From positions 818,505-882,504 of the forward strand of contig NZ_JAIWNA010000001.1 of NCBI RefSeq assembly GCF_020216065.1: 64,000 nucleotides of DNA, in the 5' to 3' direction. Below the pieces are notes generated by a model, which was not told where the DNA came from, made no database searches, and was given only the letters and a program-made list of their open reading frames with translations. The stretch is from Nocardia rosealba (GTDB lineage Bacteria > Actinomycetota > Actinomycetes > Mycobacteriales > Mycobacteriaceae). Below are positions 1-7,209 of this stretch, piece after piece (position 1 is the stretch's first letter; each line of letters opens with the position of its first letter). Position numbers and translations under genes: made by a program.

Positions 1-255
1 CGGGATGCGGCTGAGGCTGTCGTGCAGGCTGCGTGGAACGGCGATTTCGCCCGCCCGGCGCAGCGCGATCCGCGCCTGCTGCTGGGCCTCGACCTCGGCG
101 GCGCATTCGGGGCACACCGAGAGATGCTGGGCGGCACGCAGATAGGCGTTCATGCGCAGTTCGCCGTCGACGTAGGCCGCGATCGCCTCGCTGGCCAGAT
201 GCTCGGTGGGCTGAAAGCGCGGTGTGCGACCTGAGGATGCTGGATCCACGCTCAT
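1..255 (-). CDS. rseA: Anti-sigma-E factor RseA, zinc-binding, 3' end cut by window edge
   Basis: The first 85 codons of a protein that starts at the ATG at 255 and runs off the left end. It carries the HxxxCxxC zinc-associated anti-sigma motif (His, then Cys-Pro-Glu-Cys) at about residues 45-52, preceded by a typical stretch with Ala-Tyr-Val-Asp-Gly-Glu. It lies 62 bp downstream of sigE on the same strand, the sigE-rseA order of mycobacteria, where RseA binds and holds SigE inactive until envelope stress triggers its phosphorylation and proteolysis. The downstream end (htrA and tat genes in mycobacteria) is outside the window. The family call is strong; regulation is by analogy. Confidence 0.88.
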   Translation of the reverse strand, partial: MSVDPASSGRTPRFQPTEHLASEAIAAYVDGELRMNAYLRAAQHLSVCPECAAEVEAQQQARIALRRAGEIAVPRSLHDSLSRIP

Positions 256-317
256 GCGGAGTTCTTCCTTCCGACCGACATCAACCCGACCAGGCCGGGT
301 GTGGCCGCTCGCGGCGG

Positions 318-986
318 TCACCCTGCGTAGGCGTCAGCGGAGTATCGCTGCTCAGTTCCATTATGCGCAAGGTAGTCGCGCAGTGCCTGGCGCCCGCGGT
401 GGATGCGGCTGCGCACAGTGCCGAGCTTGACGCCGAGGGTGGCGCCGATCTCCTCGTAGGACAGGCCCTCGATGTCACACAGCACCACGGCCGCGCGGAA
501 CTCAGGAGCGAGGGCGTCGAGCGCCTTCTGCAGGTCCGGGTCGAGGCGGGAGTCGTGGTAGGCGTCCTCGGGCGTCGGTCCCTCGGCGGGTACCCGGTCG
601 TAGTCCTCGGGTAAGGCCTCCATGCGGATGCGATTGCGTCTGCGGACCATGTCGAGGAACAGGTTCGTGGTGATGCGGTGCAACCAGCCTTCGAACGTGC
701 CCGGCTGGTAGCTCTGCAGGGAACGGAACACCCGGATGAAGGTTTCCTGGGTGAGGTCTTCGGCGTCCTGGGCGTCGCCGGACAGTCGGTAGGCGAGGCG
801 GTAGACCCGGTCGGCGTGCTCGCGGACCAGTTCGTCCCACGACGGCATCACCGTGCGGTCACCAGTGGCGTCGAAAGCCGCGGTGCCGGTGAGCTCGGCA
901 TCGAGATCGTCCTCGACGGACGGCGGAAAGTCGGTGGGAAGGGTCTGGGCGGGCAGTGTGGCGTCGGAACGCGCCGTGTCTACCAT
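318..986 (-). CDS. sigE: RNA polymerase ECF sigma factor SigE
   Basis: A 222-residue ECF sigma factor. Region 2 spans about residues 50-118 (core with [10 protein letters not shown] and [14 protein letters not shown]) and region 4 about 152-206 ([20 protein letters not shown] helix-turn-helix). The sequence is very close to mycobacterial SigE, including the Phe-Asp-Ala-Thr-Gly-Asp stretch before region 2. The ATG at 986 was chosen because an AGGAGGTG ribosome site (997-1004) lies 10 nt upstream; an upstream in-frame start at 1130 would add 48 residues of unlikely composition. It directs transcription of envelope-stress genes and is inhibited by the adjacent RseA. Upstream lies a candidate ECF-type promoter, suggesting autoregulation or control by a related sigma factor. 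Confidence 0.95.
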   Translation of the reverse strand: MVDTARSDATLPAQTLPTDFPPSVEDDLDAELTGTAAFDATGDRTVMPSWDELVREHADRVYRLAYRLSGDAQDAEDLTQETFIRVFRSLQSYQPGTFEGWLHRITTNLFLDMVRRRNRIRMEALPEDYDRVPAEGPTPEDAYHDSRLDPDLQKALDALAPEFRAAVVLCDIEGLSYEEIGATLGVKLGTVRSRIHRGRQALRDYLAHNGTEQRYSADAYAG

Positions 987-1064
987 CGGGATGGGACACC
1001 TCCTACTCGGGACCGCCGGCACGAAACCGAACCGGTCCGGGTCAGCGGACCTTGTCTTGTCAGA

Positions 1065-1094
1065 AACAACCGCCGGATGTCTGCGGTTGTTCCC
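1065..1094 (-). promoter_or_regulatory. Candidate ECF-type promoter and hairpin upstream of sigE
   Basis: On the minus strand GGGAAC (1094-1089), a 17-nt spacer and GGTTGTT (1071-1065) match the GGAAC-N16-18-GTT pattern of SigE/SigH-class promoters. The same bases hold a perfect 9-bp inverted repeat (AACAACCGC 1065-1073 and GCGGTTGTT 1083-1091, 9-nt loop). It lies 79-108 nt upstream of the sigE ATG. Promoter use is inferred. Confidence 0.45.
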
Positions 1095-1253
1095 GCGTCT
1101 CGTACCCGCCGCGATCGGCTGGTGTGGCAACTATTTCCTGTCGCGATATGGGGCACGTATGGAGACCCTGAGTGGCGCCTGAGAATCCTGGCGCACCCCG
1201 ACACTCACCCCGCGTGGGCGCCTTCGCTGAATACACATACCCGGTCGGTGACA

Positions 1254-1259
1254 TAGCCT
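1254..1259 (+). promoter_or_regulatory. Leaderless -10 element (TAGCCT) of the O-methyltransferase gene
   Basis: TAGCCT matches the actinobacterial TANNNT -10 and ends 7 nt before the GTG at 1267; no Shine-Dalgarno sequence is present, so a leaderless transcript starting at the GTG is likely. Confidence 0.5.
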
Positions 1260-1266
1260 CATAGCT

Positions 1267-1899
1267 GTGGCATCGAACGTGGAGCGGAACCTGGCCTATG
1301 TGGAGGAGTCCGTCGTCGAGGACGAAGTCCTCCTCGACGCGCGCGAGCGGGCCACCGAATTGGGCGCCGCGCCCGTGCCCGCCTCGGTCGGCGCGCTGCT
1401 GAGCATGTACGCGCAGATGCTCGGCGCCCGCTCGGTCGTCGAGGTGGGCACCGGCGCGGGTGTGAGCGGATTGTGGCTGCTCGACGGCATGCGTGAGGAC
1501 GGAACCCTCACCACCATCGACTCCGAACCCGAGCATCAGCGGGCCGCCAAGGAGGCCTTCCGCACCGCCGAGATCGCGCCCGCGCGCACCCGGCTCATCA
1601 ACGGCCGCGCCCTCGATGTGCTGCCGCGGCTGGCCGACGGCGCCTACGACCTGGTGTTCGTCGACGCCTCGCCCATGGAACACCCGCTCTACGTGGAGCA
1701 GGGTGTGCGATTACTGCGCGAGGGCGGTGCGTTCATCCTGAACAACGCGCTGCTCGGCGGGCGCGTCCCCGATCAGTCCCAGCGCGACCCGGCCACCCAG
1801 GCGGTGCGTGCCGCGACCAGGGCGATCGCGGAGAATCCCGAGCTCACCAGCGTGCTCATCCCCATCGGCGACGGGTTGCTCTGCGCATCGCGTGGGTAG
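1267..1899 (+). CDS. SAM-dependent O-methyltransferase (Rv1220c-like)
   Basis: 210 residues, GTG start. A class I Rossmann methyltransferase of the catechol/caffeoyl-CoA O-methyltransferase family: motif I Val-Glu-Val-Gly-Thr-Gly-Ala-Gly at about residues 58-65, motif II ending in an acidic Asp-Ser-Glu, and a metal-site-like Asp in VFVDASP near residue 137. It is divergent from sigE, as is Rv1220c in M. tuberculosis. The substrate is unknown. Its stop codon abuts the convergent glgC stop with no spacer. The start is supported by a -10 element at the leaderless distance. Confidence 0.85.
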   Translation: MASNVERNLAYVEESVVEDEVLLDARERATELGAAPVPASVGALLSMYAQMLGARSVVEVGTGAGVSGLWLLDGMREDGTLTTIDSEPEHQRAAKEAFRTAEIAPARTRLINGRALDVLPRLADGAYDLVFVDASPMEHPLYVEQGVRLLREGGAFILNNALLGGRVPDQSQRDPATQAVRAATRAIAENPELTSVLIPIGDGLLCASRG

Positions 1900-3117
1900 T
1901 CACCCCACCCAGATGCCCTTGCCGACGGTGACGACCCCACCGTTGCTCACGGCGAATCGTTCCCGGTCGCGGTCCAGATCCACGCCGATGATCTCACCCT
2001 CGCCGACCACCACGTTCTTGTCGAGGATGGCGTGGCGGACCACCGCGCCACGCCCGATGCGCACGCCGGGCATCAGCACGCTGCCCTCCACCGTCGCGCC
2101 GTCGTCGATCATCACGTTGGAACTCAGAACCGAATTGCGCACGGTGGCCGCCGACAGGATCGAGCCCGCGCCGACGATCGACTCCTGAGCGAGCCCACCA
2201 CGCGCGAACTTGGCGGGCGGCAGGTTCTCGGCGGCGCCGCGGATGGGCCAGTGCTTGTTGTAGAGGTTGAACACCGGGTGCACCGAGACCAGGTCCATGT
2301 GCGCCTCGTAGAAGGCGTCGATGGTGCCGACATCGCGCCAGTAGCCCCGGTCGCGAGCGGTGGCGCCCGGTACGTCGTTGTCGGCGAAGTCGTAGACGGC
2401 GGCCTGCCCCGCCGCGACCAGCGACGGGATGATGTCGCCGCCCATGTCGTGATCGGAATCGGAGTTCTCCGCGTCGGCGCGGATCGCGTCGACGAGCACG
2501 CGGGTGGTGAACACGTAGTTGCCCATCGACGCGAAAGTCATGTTCGGGTCGTCCGGTGTGCCGGGCGGATGGGCCGGTTTCTCCAGGAACTGGGTGATGC
2601 GGCCGGACTCGTCGGAATCGATGCACCCGAACGCGCTCGCCTCGCTGCGCGGCACCCGGATCCCCGCGACGGTGACGCCCGCGCCCGAGGCGATATGGCT
2701 GGCCACCATCTGTTCCGGGTCCATCCGGTACACGTGATCGGCGCCGAAGACCACGATGTAGTCGGGGTCCTCGTCGTAGATCAGGTTGAGCGACTGCATG
2801 ATCGCGTCGGCGCTGCCGGTGTACCAGCGCGGTCCGAGCCGCTGCTGCGCGGGCACCGGGGTGATGTACTCACCGGTGAAACCCGACAGCCGCCAGGTCT
2901 GGGAAATGTGGCGGTCCAGCGAATGCGACTTGTACTGGGTGAGGACGCACAGGCGCAGATATCCCGCGTTGACCAGGTTGCTGAGCACGAAATCGATCAG
3001 CCGGTAGGCCCCACCGAACGGAACCGCGGGCTTGGCGCGGTCGGCCGTGAGCGGAAACAGTCGTTTGCCCTCGCCACCGGCGAGCACGATCCCGAGTACG
3101 TGCGGCTGGCTCCTCAC
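1900..3117 (-). CDS. glgC: Glucose-1-phosphate adenylyltransferase GlgC
   Basis: 405 residues, the usual length. Makes ADP-glucose from glucose-1-phosphate and ATP, the donor for glycogen and related alpha-glucans. Visible signatures are the N-terminal nucleotidyltransferase loop [11 protein letters not shown] (residues 14-24), the following Arg-Ala-Lys-Pro-Ala-Val-Pro substrate loop, and a C-terminal left-handed beta-helix hexapeptide region (about 300-390) typical of the regulatory half. The GTG at 3117 is preceded by TACTTT at leaderless distance. It is divergent from glgA across 68 bp, so the two genes probably share control. Confidence 0.95.
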   Translation of the reverse strand: MRSQPHVLGIVLAGGEGKRLFPLTADRAKPAVPFGGAYRLIDFVLSNLVNAGYLRLCVLTQYKSHSLDRHISQTWRLSGFTGEYITPVPAQQRLGPRWYTGSADAIMQSLNLIYDEDPDYIVVFGADHVYRMDPEQMVASHIASGAGVTVAGIRVPRSEASAFGCIDSDESGRITQFLEKPAHPPGTPDDPNMTFASMGNYVFTTRVLVDAIRADAENSDSDHDMGGDIIPSLVAAGQAAVYDFADNDVPGATARDRGYWRDVGTIDAFYEAHMDLVSVHPVFNLYNKHWPIRGAAENLPPAKFARGGLAQESIVGAGSILSAATVRNSVLSSNVMIDDGATVEGSVLMPGVRIGRGAVVRHAILDKNVVVGEGEIIGVDLDRDRERFAVSNGGVVTVGKGIWVG

Positions 3118-3123
3118 CCTGTC

Positions 3124-3129
3124 AAAGTA
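3124..3129 (-). promoter_or_regulatory. Leaderless -10 element (TACTTT) of glgC
   Basis: On the minus strand TACTTT ends 6 nt before the glgC GTG (3117). No ribosome site is seen between them. It sits back to back with the glgA -10 element. Confidence 0.5.
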
Positions 3130-3172
3130 CAGGCCCCGGGCCCACCCGGTGGCCCATGTCGACCCGAGCGTC

Positions 3173-3178
3173 TAACTT
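3173..3178 (+). promoter_or_regulatory. Leaderless -10 element (TAACTT) of glgA
   Basis: TAACTT ends 7 nt before the GTG at 3186. This decides the glgA start in favour of that GTG over the in-frame ATG at 3156, which lies upstream of the -10 element. Confidence 0.5.
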
Positions 3179-3185
3179 TGGACCC

Positions 3186-4394
3186 GTGAGTGATGGCACC
3201 GACGGGGAATCAGCGATCGCGGATCCGTTGCGGGTGGCCATGCTGACCCGGGAGTATCCGCCCGAGGTGTACGGCGGTGCGGGCGTGCACGTCACCGAGC
3301 TCACCGCGCGGCTGCGCGCGCTGTGCGAGGTCACCGTGCACTGCATGGGCGCGCCGCGCACGGGGGCGGTGGTGCACCGGCCCGATCCGGAGCTGTACGC
3401 CGCCAACGCCGCCTTGCAGATGATGTCGGCGCAGCTGCGGATGGCCGACGCCGTCGGCGCGGTGGACGTGGTGCATTCGCACACCTGGTACGCGGGCCTG
3501 GCCGGCCATCTCGCCGGTGCGCTGTACGGCATTCCGCACGTGCTCACCGCGCATTCGCTCGAACCGCGCAGGCCGTGGAAGGCCGAACAGCTCGGCGGCG
3601 GGTACCGCTTGTCGTCGTGGTCGGAACGCAACGCCATGGAACAGGCCGACGCCGTGATCGCGGTGAGCGAGGGCATGGCCCACGACGTCCTCGACGCCTA
3701 TCCCGCCATCGACCCCGGCCGGGTCCACGTGGTGCACAACGGCATCGACGCGGGCGTGTGGCATCCGGGTGCCCCCACCGGCTCCGAGCAACCGGTGCTC
3801 GACCGCCTCGGAGTGCGTGCTGATCTGCCGATCGTCTCGTTCGTCGGCCGTATCACCCGACAAAAGGGTGTCGGCCACCTGCTGGCCGCCGCGGCCGATT
3901 TCGACCCCGACATTCAGCTGGTGCTGTGCGCCGGTGCGGCGGACACGGTGGAACTCGAGCAGGAAGTGGCCGCCGCTGTCGACGAGCTGCAAAACCAGCG
4001 CGGCAATGTGTTCTGGGTGAAGGAGATGCTCCCCACCGAACAGGTGCGTCAAATCCTCACGGCCTCGACAGTTTTCGTCTGCCCGTCGGTATACGAACCC
4101 CTCGGCATCGTGAACCTGGAAGCGATGGCCTGCGCCACCGCCGTCGTCGCCTCGGACGTAGGCGGGATCCCGGAAGTGGTCGCCGACGGTGTCACAGGGC
4201 GATTGGTGCACTACGACCCGGTCGCCTCGGATGACTACGAACACGCACTCGCCGACGCGGTGAACGCGGTGGCAGGCGACGCCGAACTGGCGACGCGCTA
4301 CGGGCAGGCAGGCCGCGCGCGAGCCATCGCGGAGTTCGATTGGGCGAGGATCGCAGAGCAGACTGTGAATGTCTATCGCGAAGTCATCCGCTGA
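3186..4394 (+). CDS. glgA: GT-B glucosyltransferase GlgA/GlgM type
   Basis: 402 residues from the GTG at 3186. The N-terminal MLTREYPPEVYGGAG block and the C-terminal donor-binding block (PSVYEPLGIVNLEAMACAT with the EX7E pattern) mark a GT4/GT5-like glycosyltransferase closest to mycobacterial Rv1212c. That protein, first called glycogen synthase, is reported to join ADP-glucose and glucose-1-phosphate into maltose-1-phosphate (GlgM), the feedstock for GlgE; whether this copy does the same cannot be told from sequence alone. It is divergently paired with glgC, which supplies its donor. Start chosen on the leaderless promoter. Confidence 0.92.
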   Translation: MSDGTDGESAIADPLRVAMLTREYPPEVYGGAGVHVTELTARLRALCEVTVHCMGAPRTGAVVHRPDPELYAANAALQMMSAQLRMADAVGAVDVVHSHTWYAGLAGHLAGALYGIPHVLTAHSLEPRRPWKAEQLGGGYRLSSWSERNAMEQADAVIAVSEGMAHDVLDAYPAIDPGRVHVVHNGIDAGVWHPGAPTGSEQPVLDRLGVRADLPIVSFVGRITRQKGVGHLLAAAADFDPDIQLVLCAGAADTVELEQEVAAAVDELQNQRGNVFWVKEMLPTEQVRQILTASTVFVCPSVYEPLGIVNLEAMACATAVVASDVGGIPEVVADGVTGRLVHYDPVASDDYEHALADAVNAVAGDAELATRYGQAGRARAIAEFDWARIAEQTVNVYREVIR

Positions 4395-4427
4395 GAGCAT
4401 CCGCGCCGCATACGCCTCGCCGCATCC

Positions 4428-4680
4428 CAGCCCACGTGGCCCCACTCGAGTCCGCCACTTACCGCCTCCAGCCCACGCGGCCCCACTCGAGTCCGCCACC
4501 TACCGCCTCCAGCCCACGCGGCCCCACTCGAGTCCGTCACCTACCGCCTCCAGCCCACACAGCACTCGGGTCCGCCGCCTACCGCATTGCCAGCCGCACG
4601 GCACTACTCGAGTCCGCCACCTACCGGGCTCCCAGCCACACGGCACCACTTAAGTCCGCCATGACCGCATTCCCAGCCCC
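4428..4680. repeat. Six imperfect tandem copies of a ~41-bp unit
   Basis: A unit built around CACTCGAGTCCGCCACCTAC recurs downstream of glgA. The CTCGAG core is at 4445, 4486, 4527, 4565 (as CTCGGG), 4607 and, as CTTAAG, at 4649: spacings 41, 41, 38, 42 and 42 bp. Copies are most alike on the left and decay to the right. Open frames through it are repetitive low-complexity peptides, so it is treated as non-coding. The 489-bp gap 4395-4883 between convergent glgA and the methyltransferase holds this array and the inverted repeats that follow; no gene is seen. Confidence 0.8.
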
Positions 4681-4734
4681 GCACGACCCGACCTCGAGGA
4701 GGGTCCGCCGCGAAGCGGCGCAGCGGCCCGGCCG

Positions 4735-4805
4735 CGCGAACAGCGCTCGAAGCGCATGCGCGAAGCGCGAGTCTCGAGCGCTGTTCGCGTGGCCCCTCAG
4801 GGGCC
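4735..4805. repeat. Long inverted repeat plus short hairpin in a convergent gap
   Basis: Perfect 16-bp arms CGCGAACAGCGCTCGA (4735-4750) and its complement (4774-4789) enclose a 23-nt GC-rich loop that itself contains GCGCATGCGC. Immediately after, GGCCCCT-C-AGGGGCC (4791-4805) forms a second hairpin. There is no T-tract. It may end transcription from both sides or be a small palindromic repeat element; dispersal could not be tested. Confidence 0.65.
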
Positions 4806-4883
4806 GCGCTCGAGCGCGCCAGCGCTCCAAAAACACAGCCCAATACCTTTGTGGTGCACAAAACACCGATGTGTTGTCCGCGC

Positions 4884-5963
4884 TCAGCCGACAGGTGCGT
4901 ACCGCGCAACGGTGACCGAAGCGGTGACCTCGGTGATGTCGGCGAGGCCGGCGATGCGCGGGTCGTCGGCAGCGGTGGTGTGGAAGGCGGACGGTCCCAT
5001 GGCGACCACATTGGTGACGTCGCCACGCGACAGCTTCATAGGAAATTCGACCACAGCGTGATCGATGCGAGTGAAGGTGCCCGACAGCGCGTCGTCGAGC
5101 CGACGCTCCTTATCGGGGTCGACGCGAACCATCCCCAGCGGCTCGATCAACTCGCCCAGATGCCGCGGGGTAGGCGTGACGACGACGAACCGCCCCCCGG
5201 GCGCGAGCACACGCGCGACCTCGCCGGGGTTTCGTGGCGCGAAGACGGATAAAACCCCGGCGAGAGCGTCATCGCGGATCGGCAGACCACGCCAGGCGTC
5301 GGCAAGGACCGACGCGAGCCGAGGATGCGCACGAGCCGCGCGACGAGCAGCAGGCTTCGCGACATCAAGCGCGATGCCGTTGAGACCCGGGTGCGCCTCG
5401 AGGACCTCGGCCAGGTAGTACCCGGTACCGGCCCCGATCTCCAGCACCGCACCCCCCAGCGGCCCGGTGTCGGCCGACGATGCGGGCCGGTCCGGTGATA
5501 CGGAGCTGCCGGGCGATGCGGTGCTGCCGGGCGATGCGGTGCTGCCGGGCGATGCGGTGCTGCCGGGCGATGCGGTGCTGCCGGGCGATGCGGAGCTGCC
5601 GGGCGATGCGGTGCCGTTCGGCAACGTGGGCGTGCCTTGCGGCCGCGCATTGCCCTGCGTGTCGAACTGACGAGCCGCGGACGGCGTGTATCCGGCCGGG
5701 TGCGCGGAGCGGAAAGCTTGGGCAACGGCATCCGCGATCGGCGCGAAGTGTCCCGCACCCTGGAAATCCGCGCGGGCATCGAGCATCGCGGCGGTGTCGC
5801 CGGTCATTTTCGTCGAGGCGCCGGTGAGCAGGCCGACGTAACCCTGGCGGGCGATGTCGAAGCTGTGCCGGTTGCCGCACCGCAGTGCGCCTGCGCCGGG
5901 CTGCAGGGTGTCGCCGCACTCCGGGCAGGCCAGGAGTGCGGCGACCTCGGTCAGGGCTGTCAG
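4884..5963 (-). CDS. 23S rRNA (guanine-N1)-methyltransferase, RlmA family, CTG start
   Basis: 359 residues if started at the CTG at 5963. An N-terminal zinc ribbon (Cys13, Cys16, Cys29, His33), then the family's HSFDIARQGYVGLL, then a SAM site with VLEIGAGTGYY at about 173. The first ATG (5807) lies after the zinc ribbon, and the frame closes with TGA at 5985-5987; between 5984 and 5807 no ATG, GTG or TTG occurs in frame. The CTG overlaps the DUF3117 stop as CTGA, a 4-nt coupling overlap, with GAAGAG 9-14 nt upstream. A repetitive Pro-Gly-Ser insert separates the zinc ribbon region from the SAM fold. Family members methylate G745 or G748 of 23S rRNA; TlrB-like members give macrolide resistance. 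Which base is modified here is unknown. Confidence 0.82.
   Translation of the reverse strand: MTALTEVAALLACPECGDTLQPGAGALRCGNRHSFDIARQGYVGLLTGASTKMTGDTAAMLDARADFQGAGHFAPIADAVAQAFRSAHPAGYTPSAARQFDTQGNARPQGTPTLPNGTASPGSSASPGSTASPGSTASPGSTASPGSTASPGSSVSPDRPASSADTGPLGGAVLEIGAGTGYYLAEVLEAHPGLNGIALDVAKPAARRAARAHPRLASVLADAWRGLPIRDDALAGVLSVFAPRNPGEVARVLAPGGRFVVVTPTPRHLGELIEPLGMVRVDPDKERRLDDALSGTFTRIDHAVVEFPMKLSRGDVTNVVAMGPSAFHTTAADDPRIAGLADITEVTASVTVARYAPVG
5505..5612 (-). repeat. Six 18-bp in-frame tandem repeats inside the RlmA-type gene
   Basis: GCTGCCGGGCGATGCGGT (plus strand) is repeated at 5505, 5523, 5541, 5559, 5577 and 5595, with a decayed copy just before at about 5487. On the coding strand each copy encodes Ser-Pro-Gly-Ser-Thr-Ala or a close variant, at about residues 118-153. 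The 18-bp period keeps frame, so copy number could change without inactivating the gene. Confidence 0.9.
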
Positions 5964-6127
5964 CTGGTGACGCTCTTCAGTTCGTCACCGAGGGCAGCTG
6001 CCTCGTCCGGTGTGAGTTCGACGACCAAACGCCCGCCACCCTCGAGTGGAACCCGCATGACGATTCCACGACCTTCCTTGGTTGCCTCGAGGGGACCGTC
6101 CCCGGTACGGGGCTTCATGGCCGCCAT
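5960..6127 (-). CDS. DUF3117 small protein (Rv1211-like)
   Basis: A 55-residue protein beginning MAAMKPRTGDGPLEATKEG and ending LGDELKSVTS, nearly identical to the Rv1211 family conserved through Actinobacteria. The ATG at 6127 has a GGAGGGAG ribosome site; upstream extension is not supported. Function is not established; Rv1211 has been described as a calmodulin-like protein, which I cannot judge from sequence. It is followed with a 4-nt overlap by the rRNA methyltransferase, so the two are probably translated together. Confidence 0.9.
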   Translation of the reverse strand: MAAMKPRTGDGPLEATKEGRGIVMRVPLEGGGRLVVELTPDEAAALGDELKSVTS

Positions 6128-6209
6128 CCTCTGCTCCCTCCAGATCTGCGCGGTGGAGTGCGCACTACTGTTCTCTGGTCCGCCGGGTGTTCGGCGGGCC
6201 ACACCGGTC

Positions 6210-6842
6210 CTATTCTTCCCTATTGCCGACTCGGGCGGACACCTGAGTAGCAAATCTGACTCCGGAGTCGGTTCCTTTCGGTACGGCTTGCACCCAGCAA
6301 ACGGCCAGGTGATCGTCCACCATGCCGGTCGCCTGCATCAGTGCGTAGGCCGTGGTCGGGCCCACGAAAGCGAAGCCGCGGCGCTTCAATTCCTTTGCCA
6401 GAGCAATGGATTCGGGTGTGGTGGCGGGCACATCCGCGATGGTCGCGGGCCTCGGGCGCGGCTCGGGTGCGAACGACCACACCAGCTCGTCGAGGCCTGT
6501 CGGCAGGTCGCGAGCAACCCGGGCGTTGGTGATGGCCGCGTCGATTTTCGCGCGGTTGCGGACGATCCCGGCGTCGGCGAGCAGCCGGGCCCGGTCGGTG
6601 TCGTCGAATTCGGCGACCTTGGCGATCTCGAAGTCGGCGAAGGCGGCGCGGAAGGCCGGGCGCTTGCGGAGGATGGTGATCCAGGACAGGCCCGATTGGA
6701 ACGCCTCGAGGCACAGCCGCTCGAACATGGCGTCGTCGCCGTGGAGGGTCTTGCCCCATTCGTGGTCGTGGTAATCGCGGTAGAGCTGGGAGCCGGTCGC
6801 CCAGTCGCAGCGGACCAGCCCGTCGTCGACGAACTCGCTCAC
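6210..6842 (-). CDS. tag: DNA-3-methyladenine glycosylase I
   Basis: 210 residues. Excises 3-methyladenine from alkylated DNA as the first step of base excision repair. Family landmarks: N-terminal RCDWATG, YHDHEWG, FQSGLSWITILRKR (helix-hairpin-helix region) and the C-terminal zinc ligands in MVDDHLAVCW. The GTG at 6842 overlaps the upstream DivIVA-domain gene by 4 nt (GTGA) and has AGGAG upstream, so translation is coupled. The order matches tagA/Rv1209 of M. tuberculosis. Confidence 0.95.
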   Translation of the reverse strand: MSEFVDDGLVRCDWATGSQLYRDYHDHEWGKTLHGDDAMFERLCLEAFQSGLSWITILRKRPAFRAAFADFEIAKVAEFDDTDRARLLADAGIVRNRAKIDAAITNARVARDLPTGLDELVWSFAPEPRPRPATIADVPATTPESIALAKELKRRGFAFVGPTTAYALMQATGMVDDHLAVCWVQAVPKGTDSGVRFATQVSARVGNREE

Positions 6843-7159
6843 CGTTGCTCCTGGCCCGCTGCCACCTGCGCCTGCCACTGCCGCATCTGCGCTAATTCGA
6901 ACTCGAGTTCGTCGATGCGCTCGGCCAACCGCCCCAGCGCCCAGTCGACCTCACCGGCCTTGTAGCCGCGCACCACCTGCTGGAACCGCAACGCCCGCAC
7001 ATCCGCCCCCGTGACGCCCTCGGCGGGCAGCACGGTCGCGGTGGTGCCCTGCGGCAACGGCCCGAGCTCCTCCGACCGGCCGAACACCGCACTGGCGACG
7101 AGAAACAACATCGCCGCGACCAACCCGACGATGAGCACATACAGAAGCAGCGTCAGCAT
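6839..7159 (-). CDS. Membrane-anchored DivIVA-domain protein (Rv1209-like)
   Basis: 106 residues: one N-terminal transmembrane helix (about 3-25), a short linker, then a DivIVA-like segment (about 50-70, ADVRALRFQQVVRGYKAGEV) and a coiled coil to the end. DivIVA domains mark sites of polar or curved membrane. The ATG at 7159 has GGGAG 5 nt upstream. Its stop overlaps the tag start. The gpgS-type gene that neighbours it in mycobacteria is absent here. Exact role unknown. Confidence 0.85.
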   Translation of the reverse strand: MLTLLLYVLIVGLVAAMLFLVASAVFGRSEELGPLPQGTTATVLPAEGVTGADVRALRFQQVVRGYKAGEVDWALGRLAERIDELEFELAQMRQWQAQVAAGQEQR

Positions 7160-7209
7160 GCTCCCAGACTAGGCAAACCCACCGACAAGTCCCGCATCAG
7201 CGGGAGCGG

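Noticed and set aside
3156-3185. Upstream ATG start for glgA
   Set aside because: It precedes the TAACTT -10 element that fits the GTG at 3186, and homologs begin close to the GTG.
4340-4915. Long rightward open frames through the 41-bp repeats
   Set aside because: Their products are repeats of Thr-Arg-Pro-His-Ser-Ser-like peptides caused by the DNA repeat; no start signal.
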